From assembly GCA_029254025.1 (NCBI GenBank), contig JAQWYK010000013.1:1-35342 (forward strand): a stretch of 35,342 nucleotides of DNA. Reading direction: 5' to 3'. The notes under the pieces are model-generated. The model was given only the letters and a program-made list of their open reading frames with translations, was not told the origin of the DNA and did not search any database. The stretch comes from Crocinitomicaceae bacterium. Lineage in GTDB: Bacteria; Bacteroidota; Bacteroidia; Flavobacteriales_D; Crocinitomicaceae. A program made the position numbers and the translations under genes. Below, in pieces: positions 1 through 8,519 of the stretch. Numbering within the stretch: the first letter of the stretch is position 1; every line of letters begins with the position of its first letter.

Positions 1-1
1 A

Positions 2-199
<198 letters not shown>

Positions 200-255
200 A
201 ATAAGGTATAGTATTTGACGTTAAACATCATCCACTAAACGAAACAAAGAAAATT

Positions 256-2214
256 ATGAAAGGAATAAAGTTAATCGTTGCAAGTCTTCTATTTTCAAGT
301 GTACTTTATGCACAGAAAGATCCAGTGATTCTTACCATTAACAATGAAGAAATACACCAATCGGATTTTCTTTCGGTTTACCTCAAAAACAATAACGACC
401 CTAAGTTTGACAAAGAATCACTTGACAATTATGTAGAACTTTACAAGCGCTTCAAGTTAAAAGTAGCTGAAGCAGAAGCATTGGGCTATGATAAAAACCC
501 TGAATTAATCAAAGAACTTGACGGATACCGAAAAACATTGGCACGGCCCTACCTTGTCGATTCTGCAAAAAATGAAGCCCTCATTCAAGAAGCTTACGAG
601 CGTTCCAAGTATGAGATTCGTGCTTCACACATTTTGGTTATGGTTGCCGAAGACGCAAGTCCGAAGGACACGCTAAAAGCATTCAACAAAATTTCTGCAT
701 TAAAAAAGCGGATTGATGGCGGAGCATCGATTGAAGATGTAGCTACCGGAAAGGACGGTTCAGAAGACCCTTCTGTAAAACAAAATAACGGCGACTTAGG
801 CTACTTCACTGCGTTCCAAATGGTATACCCGTTTGAATCTGTGGCCTACTCCACTCCAGTTGGAAAAGTTGGATGGCCAGTTCGCACGAAATATGGTTAT
901 CATCTTATTAAAGTCGCTGATAAACGAGCTGCTCGTGGTACAATTTCAGCTGCACATATCATGGTTGCAGTTGCCGCGGACGGAGACCCTATGGATGTCG
1001 AAAATGCAGAGAAAAAAATCAATGAAATCTATGAAAAACTAGAAAAAGGAGAAGAATTTGGACAATTGGCGCGTCTATACTCAGACGATAACGGAAGTAA
1101 AGGAAAAGGCGGTCGCCTTCCTCAGTTTGGAACCGGAACTAGTCAACGTATGGTGAGTGAATTTGAAGATGCAGCGTTTGCATTGACAAAAGACAATGAA
1201 TATTCTAAACCTTTCCGTACAGATTATGGATTCCACATTGTGCAGCGCATCGACTATACTTCATTGGGAAGTTACGAAGAAATGTACAAAGGACTTCAAT
1301 CGAAAGTGAACCGAGGTGAGCGTGGACAAAAAACACAAGAATCATTTATCGTGAAGTTGAAGAAAGAAAACAACTTCAAGGACCTCTCTAAAAAAACACT
1401 TAAGTGGTTCTTAAATGAGGTGGATTCCACCATTTTCCAGGGAACATGGGAACGAGAAAACCTTGCTAAAAACGGAGTCCTTTTTAGCTATGCCGGGAAA
1501 AAGTTTTATCAAAACGACTTCAAACAATACCTTGCTGAAAATCAACGACGCACCAAGCCAATGAATACTGAAAACTACGTCAATGAAAACTACAAGAAAT
1601 GGCAAGACCAACTAATTTTGGAAGATGAGGAAAGTAAGTTGGAAGGGAAATATCCTGAATTTAAAGCGCTGATGAAAGAATACCATGATGGAGTGCTACT
1701 GTATGAAATCATGAAAGATAAAGTCTGGGATAAAGCTATACAAGACACTACAGGGTTGCAAAATTTCTTTGCAAAAAACAGCGGAGACTACAACTGGCCA
1801 GACCGCATCGACGCAGATGTTTATTCAGCGAACGATCAATTTAATTCGCAAGCTGCGTTTGAATTATTGAGTTCGACCAACGACTTGAGCGCAAAACAAG
1901 TAGCAGATAGCATCAATAACGACTCGCAATTGAACATTCGTTTAGAGTCGTCTAAATACGCCCGTGAAACTACATCCTTTTTAGCGGGACAAACCTTAAA
2001 GAAAGGTGTTAACCGTATTTTTGAGCACGCAGGGAAGTTCTATGTCATAGTCGTGAAAGAGTTTCTTGAAAGTCAACCCAAAACGTTGGCTGAAGCAAGA
2101 GGCGCCGTGATTCAAGACTACCAAAACCATTTGGAGGAGACCTGGTTGAATGAATTGCGTGACAAGCACATCATCACTGTTCAAAGTGAGGTGCTGTACA
2201 GTTTAGGAAAATAG
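256..2214 (+). CDS. Periplasmic peptidylprolyl isomerase with two parvulin domains
   Basis: The 652-aa product starts with a signal peptide ending in LYAQ (about residues 1-20), so it should act in the periplasm. Two PpiC/parvulin-type rotamase domains follow in tandem. The first is about residues 120-222, opening with RASHILV and closing with YGYHLIKV. The second is about 229-333, opening with AAHIMV, with GGRLPQFG inside and closing with YGFHIVQ. The remaining 320 residues are a helical C-terminal region of unassigned function. Parvulins speed cis-trans isomerisation of prolyl bonds and often act as chaperones for outer-membrane proteins. It is the first of three consecutive foldase-like genes; its stop codon lies 29 bases before the preferred start of the next. 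Exact clients cannot be read from the sequence. Confidence 0.9.
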   Translation: MKGIKLIVASLLFSSVLYAQKDPVILTINNEEIHQSDFLSVYLKNNNDPKFDKESLDNYVELYKRFKLKVAEAEALGYDKNPELIKELDGYRKTLARPYLVDSAKNEALIQEAYERSKYEIRASHILVMVAEDASPKDTLKAFNKISALKKRIDGGASIEDVATGKDGSEDPSVKQNNGDLGYFTAFQMVYPFESVAYSTPVGKVGWPVRTKYGYHLIKVADKRAARGTISAAHIMVAVAADGDPMDVENAEKKINEIYEKLEKGEEFGQLARLYSDDNGSKGKGGRLPQFGTGTSQRMVSEFEDAAFALTKDNEYSKPFRTDYGFHIVQRIDYTSLGSYEEMYKGLQSKVNRGERGQKTQESFIVKLKKENNFKDLSKKTLKWFLNEVDSTIFQGTWERENLAKNGVLFSYAGKKFYQNDFKQYLAENQRRTKPMNTENYVNENYKKWQDQLILEDEESKLEGKYPEFKALMKEYHDGVLLYEIMKDKVWDKAIQDTTGLQNFFAKNSGDYNWPDRIDADVYSANDQFNSQAAFELLSSTNDLSAKQVADSINNDSQLNIRLESSKYARETTSFLAGQTLKKGVNRIFEHAGKFYVIVVKEFLESQPKTLAEARGAVIQDYQNHLEETWLNELRDKHIITVQSEVLYSLGK

Positions 2215-2243
2215 TGTTGGCGCAATTTCAACATATTAACCCT

Positions 2244-3080
2244 ATGAAAAAGGCTGTCATGTTTGTCAGCCTTTTACTCTTTTTTACAGCGTGTAGAGGG
2301 GAACGCGGAGAACTCTGGGCTGAAGTCAACGAAAACCAGTTGTACGAATATGACGCTGAAGAAATGATGATTGCCAAACAGCTATATCCTGAAAACGAAG
2401 CTCATGTGGCGCAGTTCATTGACGATTGGATTGATATGCAGTTAGTGAATGCAGAAACCGCCGTCAAGTATCCAGAAACTTACCAGGCGAATACTACAAA
2501 GGCTGCCGAAACCTTGTATCAATTGAATATTTTTGAATTAGAAAACGACTACATTCGCACTCACCTAGACTCTACTGTTACAACAGAAGAGATTATGGAC
2601 TATTATCGAAAAAACCGAGAAAATTACCTGAATCAAAGTTTTATCGTAAAAGCGCTATACATCAAGATACCCGACAGCATTGATGCTGTTAAACAAATCG
2701 AAAAAGCATTCCTGTTAAAAAATGATAAAGACCGTGCAGAAATCTCAAAATATGGCAATATTTACGCTACGAACTTTTATTTTGAAGAGGAAAAGTGGAT
2801 ATTTTTTGAAGACTTGGTTCGTGATGTTCCTATTACAGACGGAACCAAAGAGCGCATGATTGTGAAAAAGGATCACGGCATATTTACAGACAATGGAAAT
2901 GTTTATTTCTTAAATATTTTGGATTACCGCATAAAAAACACCACTGCTCCGTTAGAAGTAGAGAAAGAGACCATTCGAAAAATTATTCTGAAACGAAGAT
3001 CGAATGCATTACGCAAACAAATGAATCAAACCATCATTGATGAAATTAAATCTAAGCATACTATTAATCGCCATCACTAA
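2244..3080 (+). CDS. SurA/parvulin-like lipoprotein, probably without isomerase activity
   Basis: I chose the ATG at 2244, giving 278 aa, because it starts a compact lipoprotein signal: two Lys, a hydrophobic run, then FFTAC with the lipidated Cys at residue 17. An in-frame GTG at 2214 overlaps the previous stop but would add ten non-signal residues. The body is helical and charged. It resembles the N-terminal peptide-binding part of SurA-type chaperones, followed by a degenerate parvulin-like region lacking the usual HILV and YGYHI signatures. It lies between two clear PPIase genes, and its 3' end overlaps the next gene by 41 bases in another frame. I infer a membrane-anchored co-chaperone; no enzymatic function can be claimed. 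Confidence 0.65.
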   Translation: MKKAVMFVSLLLFFTACRGERGELWAEVNENQLYEYDAEEMMIAKQLYPENEAHVAQFIDDWIDMQLVNAETAVKYPETYQANTTKAAETLYQLNIFELENDYIRTHLDSTVTTEEIMDYYRKNRENYLNQSFIVKALYIKIPDSIDAVKQIEKAFLLKNDKDRAEISKYGNIYATNFYFEEEKWIFFEDLVRDVPITDGTKERMIVKKDHGIFTDNGNVYFLNILDYRIKNTTAPLEVEKETIRKIILKRRSNALRKQMNQTIIDEIKSKHTINRHH

Positions 3081-4419
3081 CCTCTGGGTTGTACCATCTA
3101 CCCATGCTCAGATTATTGGGGGAGATTTAGGTGGGGAAACCAAAACGGTTGATCGGATTCTTGCGCAAATTGGGAATAACATTATTCTGTTGTCGGACAT
3201 TGAAAACCAGCGAATTCAAGCACTGTCTCAAAATGCTGAACTCAACAAAAACTCTGATTGTTTCATGCTAGAAGAAATGTTGTACCAAAACCTCTTGGTA
3301 AATCAAGCGAAACTGGACTCAATTGAGATTAGTGATGGACAAGTAAATGCCGAAATGGAAAATCGATTACGAACAATCGAAACGCAAATCGGTGGAAAGC
3401 AAAAGCTGGAAGAATTCTACGGAAAAACATATACACAAATCAAGGATGAGTTCCGTGAAATCATTAGAGATCGTCTTTTGGCTCAAGAGATGGAACGTCA
3501 AATTACCGTGGAAGTTTTAGTGACTCCGCGAGACGTGAAACGATTTTACAACGACATTCCAAAAGATAGTTTACCGTTCATTAACGAACACATCGCAATT
3601 CAGCAAATTCTGATTTATCCTAAAATAACTCAAAAAGAAAAAACCGAAGCTATTGAGAAAATGCGCGAATGGCGCAGAGACGTCATTTCAGGGGCTCGCT
3701 CGTTCGAGGCCCTTGCGACCATTCACTCGAAAGACTTAGGAAGTGCGCGACAAGGTGGAAAAATTTCCGCTTCCCGCGGCATGATGGTTCGGCCGTTTGA
3801 AGCAGCAGCCTTCTCGCTTGAAGTTGGAGAAATCTCCGATGTAGTTGAAACGCAATATGGATACCATATCATTCAACTTGTGGAACGAAAAGGAGATGAT
3901 TATACTGTTCGACATATCCTTACCTATCCTGAAGTAAGTCGACAAAGTTTAATGGATGCTGCCGCCTTGATGGATGAATGTTATGAACGTCTGAAAAAAG
4001 GAGAAATTACATGGGAACAAGCTGTAAAAGCGTATTCAGAAGATGAGGAGACCAAGCAAAACTCTGGTAATGTTGCAAATCCGTATACAGGAGAACAATA
4101 CTGGGACGTGCAATACATCAACGAAATAGACCCACAGATATTTGGACTTACCAACAGTTTGAAAGTGGGACAATTCTCACAACCTTCGCTCTATGAAGAT
4201 ATGCGCAACCGTAAAGAAGGTGTGCGAATCGTGCGACTTGCTGATCGCACCGAACCACATGTCGCGAATTTATCCGATGATTACAGTTTCATACAGCGTG
4301 CCGCTGAGAATAAGAAGAAAGAAAATCTTATCGCGAATTGGGTGAACGAAAACCTGAAAAATGCGTACATCCGCATCGATGAAAATTATAAGGAATGCCC
4401 TTTCCGTTATGATTGGTAA
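3040..4419 (+). CDS. surA: SurA-like periplasmic peptidylprolyl isomerase
   Basis: The ATG at 3040 gives 459 aa and a signal peptide ending in STHAQ. A TTG one codon upstream is possible but unnecessary. After the signal comes a SurA N-terminal-like helical region (about 30-180). It contains QIGNNIILLSDIE, typical of the family start. Two parvulin domains follow: about 184-285, with GGKISASRG and YGYHIIQLVERKG, and a more divergent one at about 288-400 starting RHILTYP. SurA-type proteins escort unfolded outer-membrane proteins through the periplasm. The gene starts inside the end of the preceding lipoprotein gene, which suggests translational coupling, and it ends 34 bases before moxR. The symbol is by family resemblance, not proven orthology. 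Confidence 0.85.
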   Translation: MKLNLSILLIAITNLWVVPSTHAQIIGGDLGGETKTVDRILAQIGNNIILLSDIENQRIQALSQNAELNKNSDCFMLEEMLYQNLLVNQAKLDSIEISDGQVNAEMENRLRTIETQIGGKQKLEEFYGKTYTQIKDEFREIIRDRLLAQEMERQITVEVLVTPRDVKRFYNDIPKDSLPFINEHIAIQQILIYPKITQKEKTEAIEKMREWRRDVISGARSFEALATIHSKDLGSARQGGKISASRGMMVRPFEAAAFSLEVGEISDVVETQYGYHIIQLVERKGDDYTVRHILTYPEVSRQSLMDAAALMDECYERLKKGEITWEQAVKAYSEDEETKQNSGNVANPYTGEQYWDVQYINEIDPQIFGLTNSLKVGQFSQPSLYEDMRNRKEGVRIVRLADRTEPHVANLSDDYSFIQRAAENKKKENLIANWVNENLKNAYIRIDENYKECPFRYDW

Positions 4420-4453
4420 TCCCTATATTTAACCTTTCAAACCAGAGAATACT

Positions 4454-5407
4454 ATGTCAGACGTTGAAGCACTCGACCAATTGGTTGTCAAGTACAAAGA
4501 ACTAAAAAATGAAATTCACAAAGTCATTGTTGGACAAGAAGACGTTGTCGACCAAGTATTAATTTCCATATTTTCACGTGGACACTGCCTGCTTGTAGGT
4601 GTGCCTGGATTGGCGAAGACCTTGTTGGTAAACACCATCGCTGAAACATTGGGACTCACGTTTAACCGTATTCAGTTTACTCCTGACTTGATGCCTTCGG
4701 ACATCGTTGGGTCGGAGGTATTGGACGAGCAACGCAATTTTAAATTTGTCAAAGGCCCTTTGTTTCATAACATCGTATTGGCCGATGAGATCAATAGAAC
4801 CCCTCCTAAGACGCAATCTGCGCTTTTAGAAGCCATGCAAGAACGCAGTGTAACAGCGGCGGGGAATAATTACAAACTTCCAGCTCCATTCTTTGTATTA
4901 GCCACACAGAACCCAATCGAACAGGAAGGAACGTATCCGTTGCCAGAAGCACAACTCGACCGATTTATGTTTAATATCTGGGTGGATTATCCCTCATTCA
5001 TTGAAGAGCTCGCGATTGTTAAAGCAACAACGACAGATACCCCCATTCACGTCAACAAAGTGATTTCAGGAGAAGAAATATTGAAGTTCCAAACACTTAT
5101 CCGGCAATTGCCTGTGGCCGATAACGTATTAGAGTACGCCGTTAAGTTAGTAGGTAAAACACGTCTTAATGATGAGTTAGCCCCTCAACTTACAAAAGAC
5201 TTTCTTTCATGGGGAGCAGGACCGCGGGCTTCTCAATACTTAATCATCGGTGCTAAGTGTCATGCAGCCCTCAAAGGGAAATATGCTCCAGACATCGAAG
5301 ATGTGAAGGCCGTTGCATTGCCCATTCTACGTCATCGATTAGTACGAAATTACAAGGCAGAAGCGGAAGGCTATTCAATGGATAAGATCATTACCGAATT
5401 ACTTTAG
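4454..5407 (+). CDS. moxR: MoxR-family AAA+ ATPase
   Basis: This 317-aa cytoplasmic protein has a Walker A motif GVPGLAKT (residues 49-56), Walker B with DE at 111-112 followed by INRTPPKTQSALLEAMQE, and ATQNPIEQEGTYPLPEAQLDRF spread over the sensor region. These are hallmarks of MoxR ATPases, which remodel or help mature partner proteins, commonly ones with von Willebrand A domains. Length is normal for the family. In many Bacteroidota moxR heads a bat cluster (DUF58 and VWA genes). Here the next gene is a TonB-dependent receptor with its own likely promoter, so the usual partners are missing at this locus. The short gap from the SurA-like gene suggests co-transcription with the foldases. 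Confidence 0.92.
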   Translation: MSDVEALDQLVVKYKELKNEIHKVIVGQEDVVDQVLISIFSRGHCLLVGVPGLAKTLLVNTIAETLGLTFNRIQFTPDLMPSDIVGSEVLDEQRNFKFVKGPLFHNIVLADEINRTPPKTQSALLEAMQERSVTAAGNNYKLPAPFFVLATQNPIEQEGTYPLPEAQLDRFMFNIWVDYPSFIEELAIVKATTTDTPIHVNKVISGEEILKFQTLIRQLPVADNVLEYAVKLVGKTRLNDELAPQLTKDFLSWGAGPRASQYLIIGAKCHAALKGKYAPDIEDVKAVALPILRHRLVRNYKAEAEGYSMDKIITELL

Positions 5408-5439
5408 TCTATTTTTTTAGCTACAAGGGCATTAAAAAC

Positions 5440-5447
5440 TAATTTTG
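5440..5447 (+). promoter_or_regulatory. Candidate Bacteroidota -7 element before the TonB receptor gene
   Basis: TAATTTTG matches the Bacteroidota -7 consensus TAnnTTTG exactly. It lies 29 bases before the receptor start codon. The -33 region is only T-rich (around 5412-5420) with no clear TTTG, so this is a moderate call. Confidence 0.4.
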
Positions 5448-5476
5448 TCCGTTAATACGCTACAATTCTCCGTTGA

Positions 5477-8122
5477 ATGAAGATCTGGTTCACATGTTTA
5501 TTTGTATTCCTAGTTACCGCTGTTTTTGCGCAAACTGGAGTTGTGAACGGGCGTGTACTAGACAAATCGAACATCGGAATTTTTGATGTGCGCGTTTCCA
5601 TAGTCGAAACACCTGCCATTCGCACGCGGACAAATGTAGATGGAGCCTTCACCCTCACCGTTCCTTCAGACCAAGCGCTTACCCTGTTGATTCAATTTGA
5701 AGGAGAGCGAAAAACCTTCCCTATACGCGTTCAAGCCAACGAAGCCATTGAGTTGGACAAAGTAAAGCTGAACATTCAATCTTTCGAAGGCGTGACGGTT
5801 CAAGGGAAAGAAAAAGACCTCACGATTGAACAATTGCCTGTTATTGAAATCTCATACATACCAGGGCCACAAAATAGCGTTGAACAATACCTAGTATATA
5901 CCACCGCAGCTCGTTCTAATAACGAATTGACCAATAACTATAACGTGCGCGGGGGAAGTTACGAAGAAAACCTTATTTACGTCAACGGATTTGAAATTTA
6001 CCGTCCGTTCCTAACGCGCAGCGGTGAACAAGAAGGTATGAGTTTTATCAACCCAAATTTAGTCAGTGATATTTCGTTCAGTGCAGGAGGGTTTGCTGCG
6101 CGTTATGGTGATCGCCTCAGCTCTGTGCTCGACATAACCTACAGAACACCCGAACGTTTTCGCGGGTCATTCGACATTTCGTTACTCGGTGCAGGAGTTC
6201 ACGTGGAAGATAAAATCAATCCGCGTTTCAACTACATGGTCGGCGCACGCTACAGAGATCAAAGTTATGTGCTCAATGCACTTCCTGTCAAAGGGGCCTA
6301 TCGTCCTAGGTTTTACGACTTTCAATTCCTAACGAATTATGCAGTTACCGAAAACCTAACGTGGAGTGTTTTGGGACACTTTTCTTCTAACGACTTTCGA
6401 TTTGCGCCAGAATCGCAAGACACCCGATTTGGAACAATCAACCAAGCCTTGAGCTTTCGTGTATTTTTTGAAGGAGAGGAATTAACTAAGTTTCAAACGA
6501 TGACAGGAGCCACGTCCTTGAAATGGAAAGCCAACAAGCGTATGAACCTCGATTTTTACCTTAGCGTTTTCAATACAGATGAGCGCGAAACCTACGATGT
6601 CTTGGGACAATATTTCATCAATGAAGTAGAAACTGATCCTTCGAAAGAAGAGTTTGGTGATTCAGTTGGAACTCTCGGTGTGGGGAGTTTCTTGAATCAT
6701 GCGCGCAACAGTTTACAAGCTACACTCTATACCTTGAGGCATGAAGGAAGCTATGATTTCTTGAAGGTCACCCCTGACGGACTCGACTATGTGAATAAAG
6801 GAAGTCTTCGCTGGGGCGCATCAGGACAGTTTGATGATTTCTATGATGTCATGAGTGAATGGCGGATGATTGATTCCGCCGGTTTTTCTATCCCACAAGC
6901 ACCTGCCGATAAAATAGAACTCTTCGAAGTCATTAAAGCCGAGAACGTATTTCGAACCTTTCGTTCTTCAGCGTTTTTGCAATTCGAACGATCCTTTTTT
7001 CTGGAAGAGTCGAACAAACCAATTACATGGAAACGGACCTTCAAAGATTCCACGAACACGAAGGTGACTAAAACATATCAGGATACGATTGACTACGTCA
7101 AAAAACGGTTGTATTTCCACGCTGGTCTTCGCGGAGGATACACGGCCTTCAATCAAGAGTTTTACATCACACCACGTGCTGGATTCAGCTACTTTCCGGC
7201 TATTTACTACTATGACCAAAACGATCAATTGAAAAAACGTAGTGTCCGCATCCACGCATCTACAGGATTGTACTATCAACCTCCAATTTATCGAGAGTTA
7301 CGAAGTTTCGATGGCGAGGTACGCTCGAATGTCCTCAGTCAAAAATCATTTCACTTGATTTCAGGAGTAGATTACACCTTCGAAATGTGGAAGCGCAAAA
7401 CACCATTTAAAGTTACGGGGGAAGTTTTCTACAAGTACCTTTGGGATGTCAACCCGTACCAAGTGGACAACGTGCGTACAAGGTACTACGCAACAAATGA
7501 TGCTATAGGGTTAGCCTATGGTATGGACCTTCAAATGAATGGAGAGTTTATTCCTGGGATGCTCTCATTCTTTAAACTAAGTTTACTACGTTCAGTGGAA
7601 GATTTACTTAATGATGATTTTTACACCTATTTCAACTCAGATGGGGAACAAATATTCCCAGGTTATACATTTAACGATGTGGCCGTGGACAGCACATTGA
7701 ATTCTCCTAGATTCATTCCCAAACCAACCGATCAATGGGTAAATGTTGCGACGCTCTTTCAGGATCAAATGCCAGGCGCGGAACAGTTTACCGTTCAACT
7801 CGGATTAAACTATGGCTCTCGTCTCCCATATGGTCCACCCGACCGGGTTAGACACCGTGACACATTACGCCAGAAGGCTTATTTTCGGGTCGATATAGGA
7901 TTTGGATATGATATGTTGTATAAAAAGCCAGAGAAAGACCAACGCAAAAAGTTCATGCGCCCATTTACGGATGCCCGCTTAAGTTTTGAAGTATTTAATT
8001 TATTAGGGATTAACAATGTACTTTCCCAACAGTGGATTCAAGATACACAAGGCCGCTATTATGCCATACCGAACTTCCTTACACAACGACGCTTCAATCT
8101 GAAGTTGATTTTGAGGTGGTAA
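5477..8122 (+). CDS. TonB-dependent outer-membrane receptor
   Basis: The 881-aa product has a signal peptide ending in VFAQ. A carboxypeptidase-regulatory-like beta-sandwich follows at about 20-105 (GVVNGRVLDKSNIGIFDVRV, then NVDGAFTLTV). Next is a plug domain at about 118-235, with NNYNVRGGSYEENLIYVNG and GGFAARYGDRLSSVLDI. The rest is a long beta-barrel ending in an aromatic residue (LILRW). Such receptors take up substrates across the outer membrane using energy passed from the inner membrane by TonB. No SusD-like lipoprotein or transport operon is adjacent, so the substrate is unknown. The gene converges on the orphan sorting-domain gene with only ten bases between the two stops and no visible terminator hairpin. 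Confidence 0.93.
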   Translation: MKIWFTCLFVFLVTAVFAQTGVVNGRVLDKSNIGIFDVRVSIVETPAIRTRTNVDGAFTLTVPSDQALTLLIQFEGERKTFPIRVQANEAIELDKVKLNIQSFEGVTVQGKEKDLTIEQLPVIEISYIPGPQNSVEQYLVYTTAARSNNELTNNYNVRGGSYEENLIYVNGFEIYRPFLTRSGEQEGMSFINPNLVSDISFSAGGFAARYGDRLSSVLDITYRTPERFRGSFDISLLGAGVHVEDKINPRFNYMVGARYRDQSYVLNALPVKGAYRPRFYDFQFLTNYAVTENLTWSVLGHFSSNDFRFAPESQDTRFGTINQALSFRVFFEGEELTKFQTMTGATSLKWKANKRMNLDFYLSVFNTDERETYDVLGQYFINEVETDPSKEEFGDSVGTLGVGSFLNHARNSLQATLYTLRHEGSYDFLKVTPDGLDYVNKGSLRWGASGQFDDFYDVMSEWRMIDSAGFSIPQAPADKIELFEVIKAENVFRTFRSSAFLQFERSFFLEESNKPITWKRTFKDSTNTKVTKTYQDTIDYVKKRLYFHAGLRGGYTAFNQEFYITPRAGFSYFPAIYYYDQNDQLKKRSVRIHASTGLYYQPPIYRELRSFDGEVRSNVLSQKSFHLISGVDYTFEMWKRKTPFKVTGEVFYKYLWDVNPYQVDNVRTRYYATNDAIGLAYGMDLQMNGEFIPGMLSFFKLSLLRSVEDLLNDDFYTYFNSDGEQIFPGYTFNDVAVDSTLNSPRFIPKPTDQWVNVATLFQDQMPGAEQFTVQLGLNYGSRLPYGPPDRVRHRDTLRQKAYFRVDIGFGYDMLYKKPEKDQRKKFMRPFTDARLSFEVFNLLGINNVLSQQWIQDTQGRYYAIPNFLTQRRFNLKLILRW

Positions 8123-8132
8123 TGAACATAAA

Positions 8133-8492
8133 CTAACGCAGAACGTTGACATGTCCCACAAATTCATGTCTTTCGGCATCATATTTATTTGAAACCCTTA
8201 TTTTCCATATATAAGTTCCATCTTTAACAGCATTGTCATTGTATTTACCATCCCACCCTAAACCAATTATGTCAGTTTCAAAAATGAGTTCACCCCAACG
8301 ATTAAAAATAAGAAATTCATAAGTATAGGAATTATAACCTGAGGCTAATACAGGTGTGAAATATTGATTGAACTCATCATCATCGGGTGTAAATGTATTT
8401 GGTACATATAGTATTAAATCTTCATAAACATTTAAACTAGAATAAGAAGTATCAGTATCAAAAAATGTTTTTAGTTGGTTATCAAACTGCAT
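8133..8492 (-). CDS. Orphan T9SS type B sorting domain (CHU_C / gliding-motility C-terminal domain)
   Basis: The 119-aa frame is almost entirely a type B T9SS signal: LYVPNTFTPDDDEFN, FLIFNRWGELIFE, GWDGKYND, DGTYIWKIRV and a C-terminal GHVNVLR. Such domains normally sit at the end of large exported proteins and direct transfer through the T9SS. Here there is no signal peptide and no cargo. The first 25 or so residues look like the tail of a preceding beta-sandwich rather than a natural N terminus. Its ATG lies 17 bases after the stop of the OmpA/DUF1573 gene. A -1 frameshift at the A AAA AAA run before that stop would join the two in frame. Alternatives are a remnant of a deleted cargo gene, a homopolymer error in the sequence, or translation by re-initiation. 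Confidence 0.75.
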   Translation of the reverse strand: MQFDNQLKTFFDTDTSYSSLNVYEDLILYVPNTFTPDDDEFNQYFTPVLASGYNSYTYEFLIFNRWGELIFETDIIGLGWDGKYNDNAVKDGTYIWKIRVSNKYDAERHEFVGHVNVLR

Positions 8493-8509
8493 AATTTGGG
8501 CAGTGTATA

Positions 8510-8519
8510 CTATTTTTTT
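8510..8519 (-). other. Candidate -1 slippery site at the stop of the OmpA/DUF1573 gene
   Basis: Read on the minus strand, the gene ends ATA AAA AAA TAG: seven consecutive A bases phased as A AAA AAA, followed at once by the stop. A one-base backward slip gives ATA GTA TAC ACT GCC CAA ATT ATG, which is open and runs into the sorting-domain frame. The heptamer form is that of known bacterial -1 frameshift sites. I did not identify a stimulatory hairpin downstream. A sequencing indel or simple chance remains possible. Confidence 0.4.

Noticed and set aside
2214-2243. GTG start overlapping the previous stop for the SurA-like lipoprotein
   Set aside because: It would put ten non-hydrophobic residues ahead of a well-formed lipoprotein signal; the ATG at 2244 fits better.
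3037-3039. TTG start one codon before the SurA-like gene's ATG
   Set aside because: The ATG at 3040 gives the same signal peptide and is the ordinary choice.
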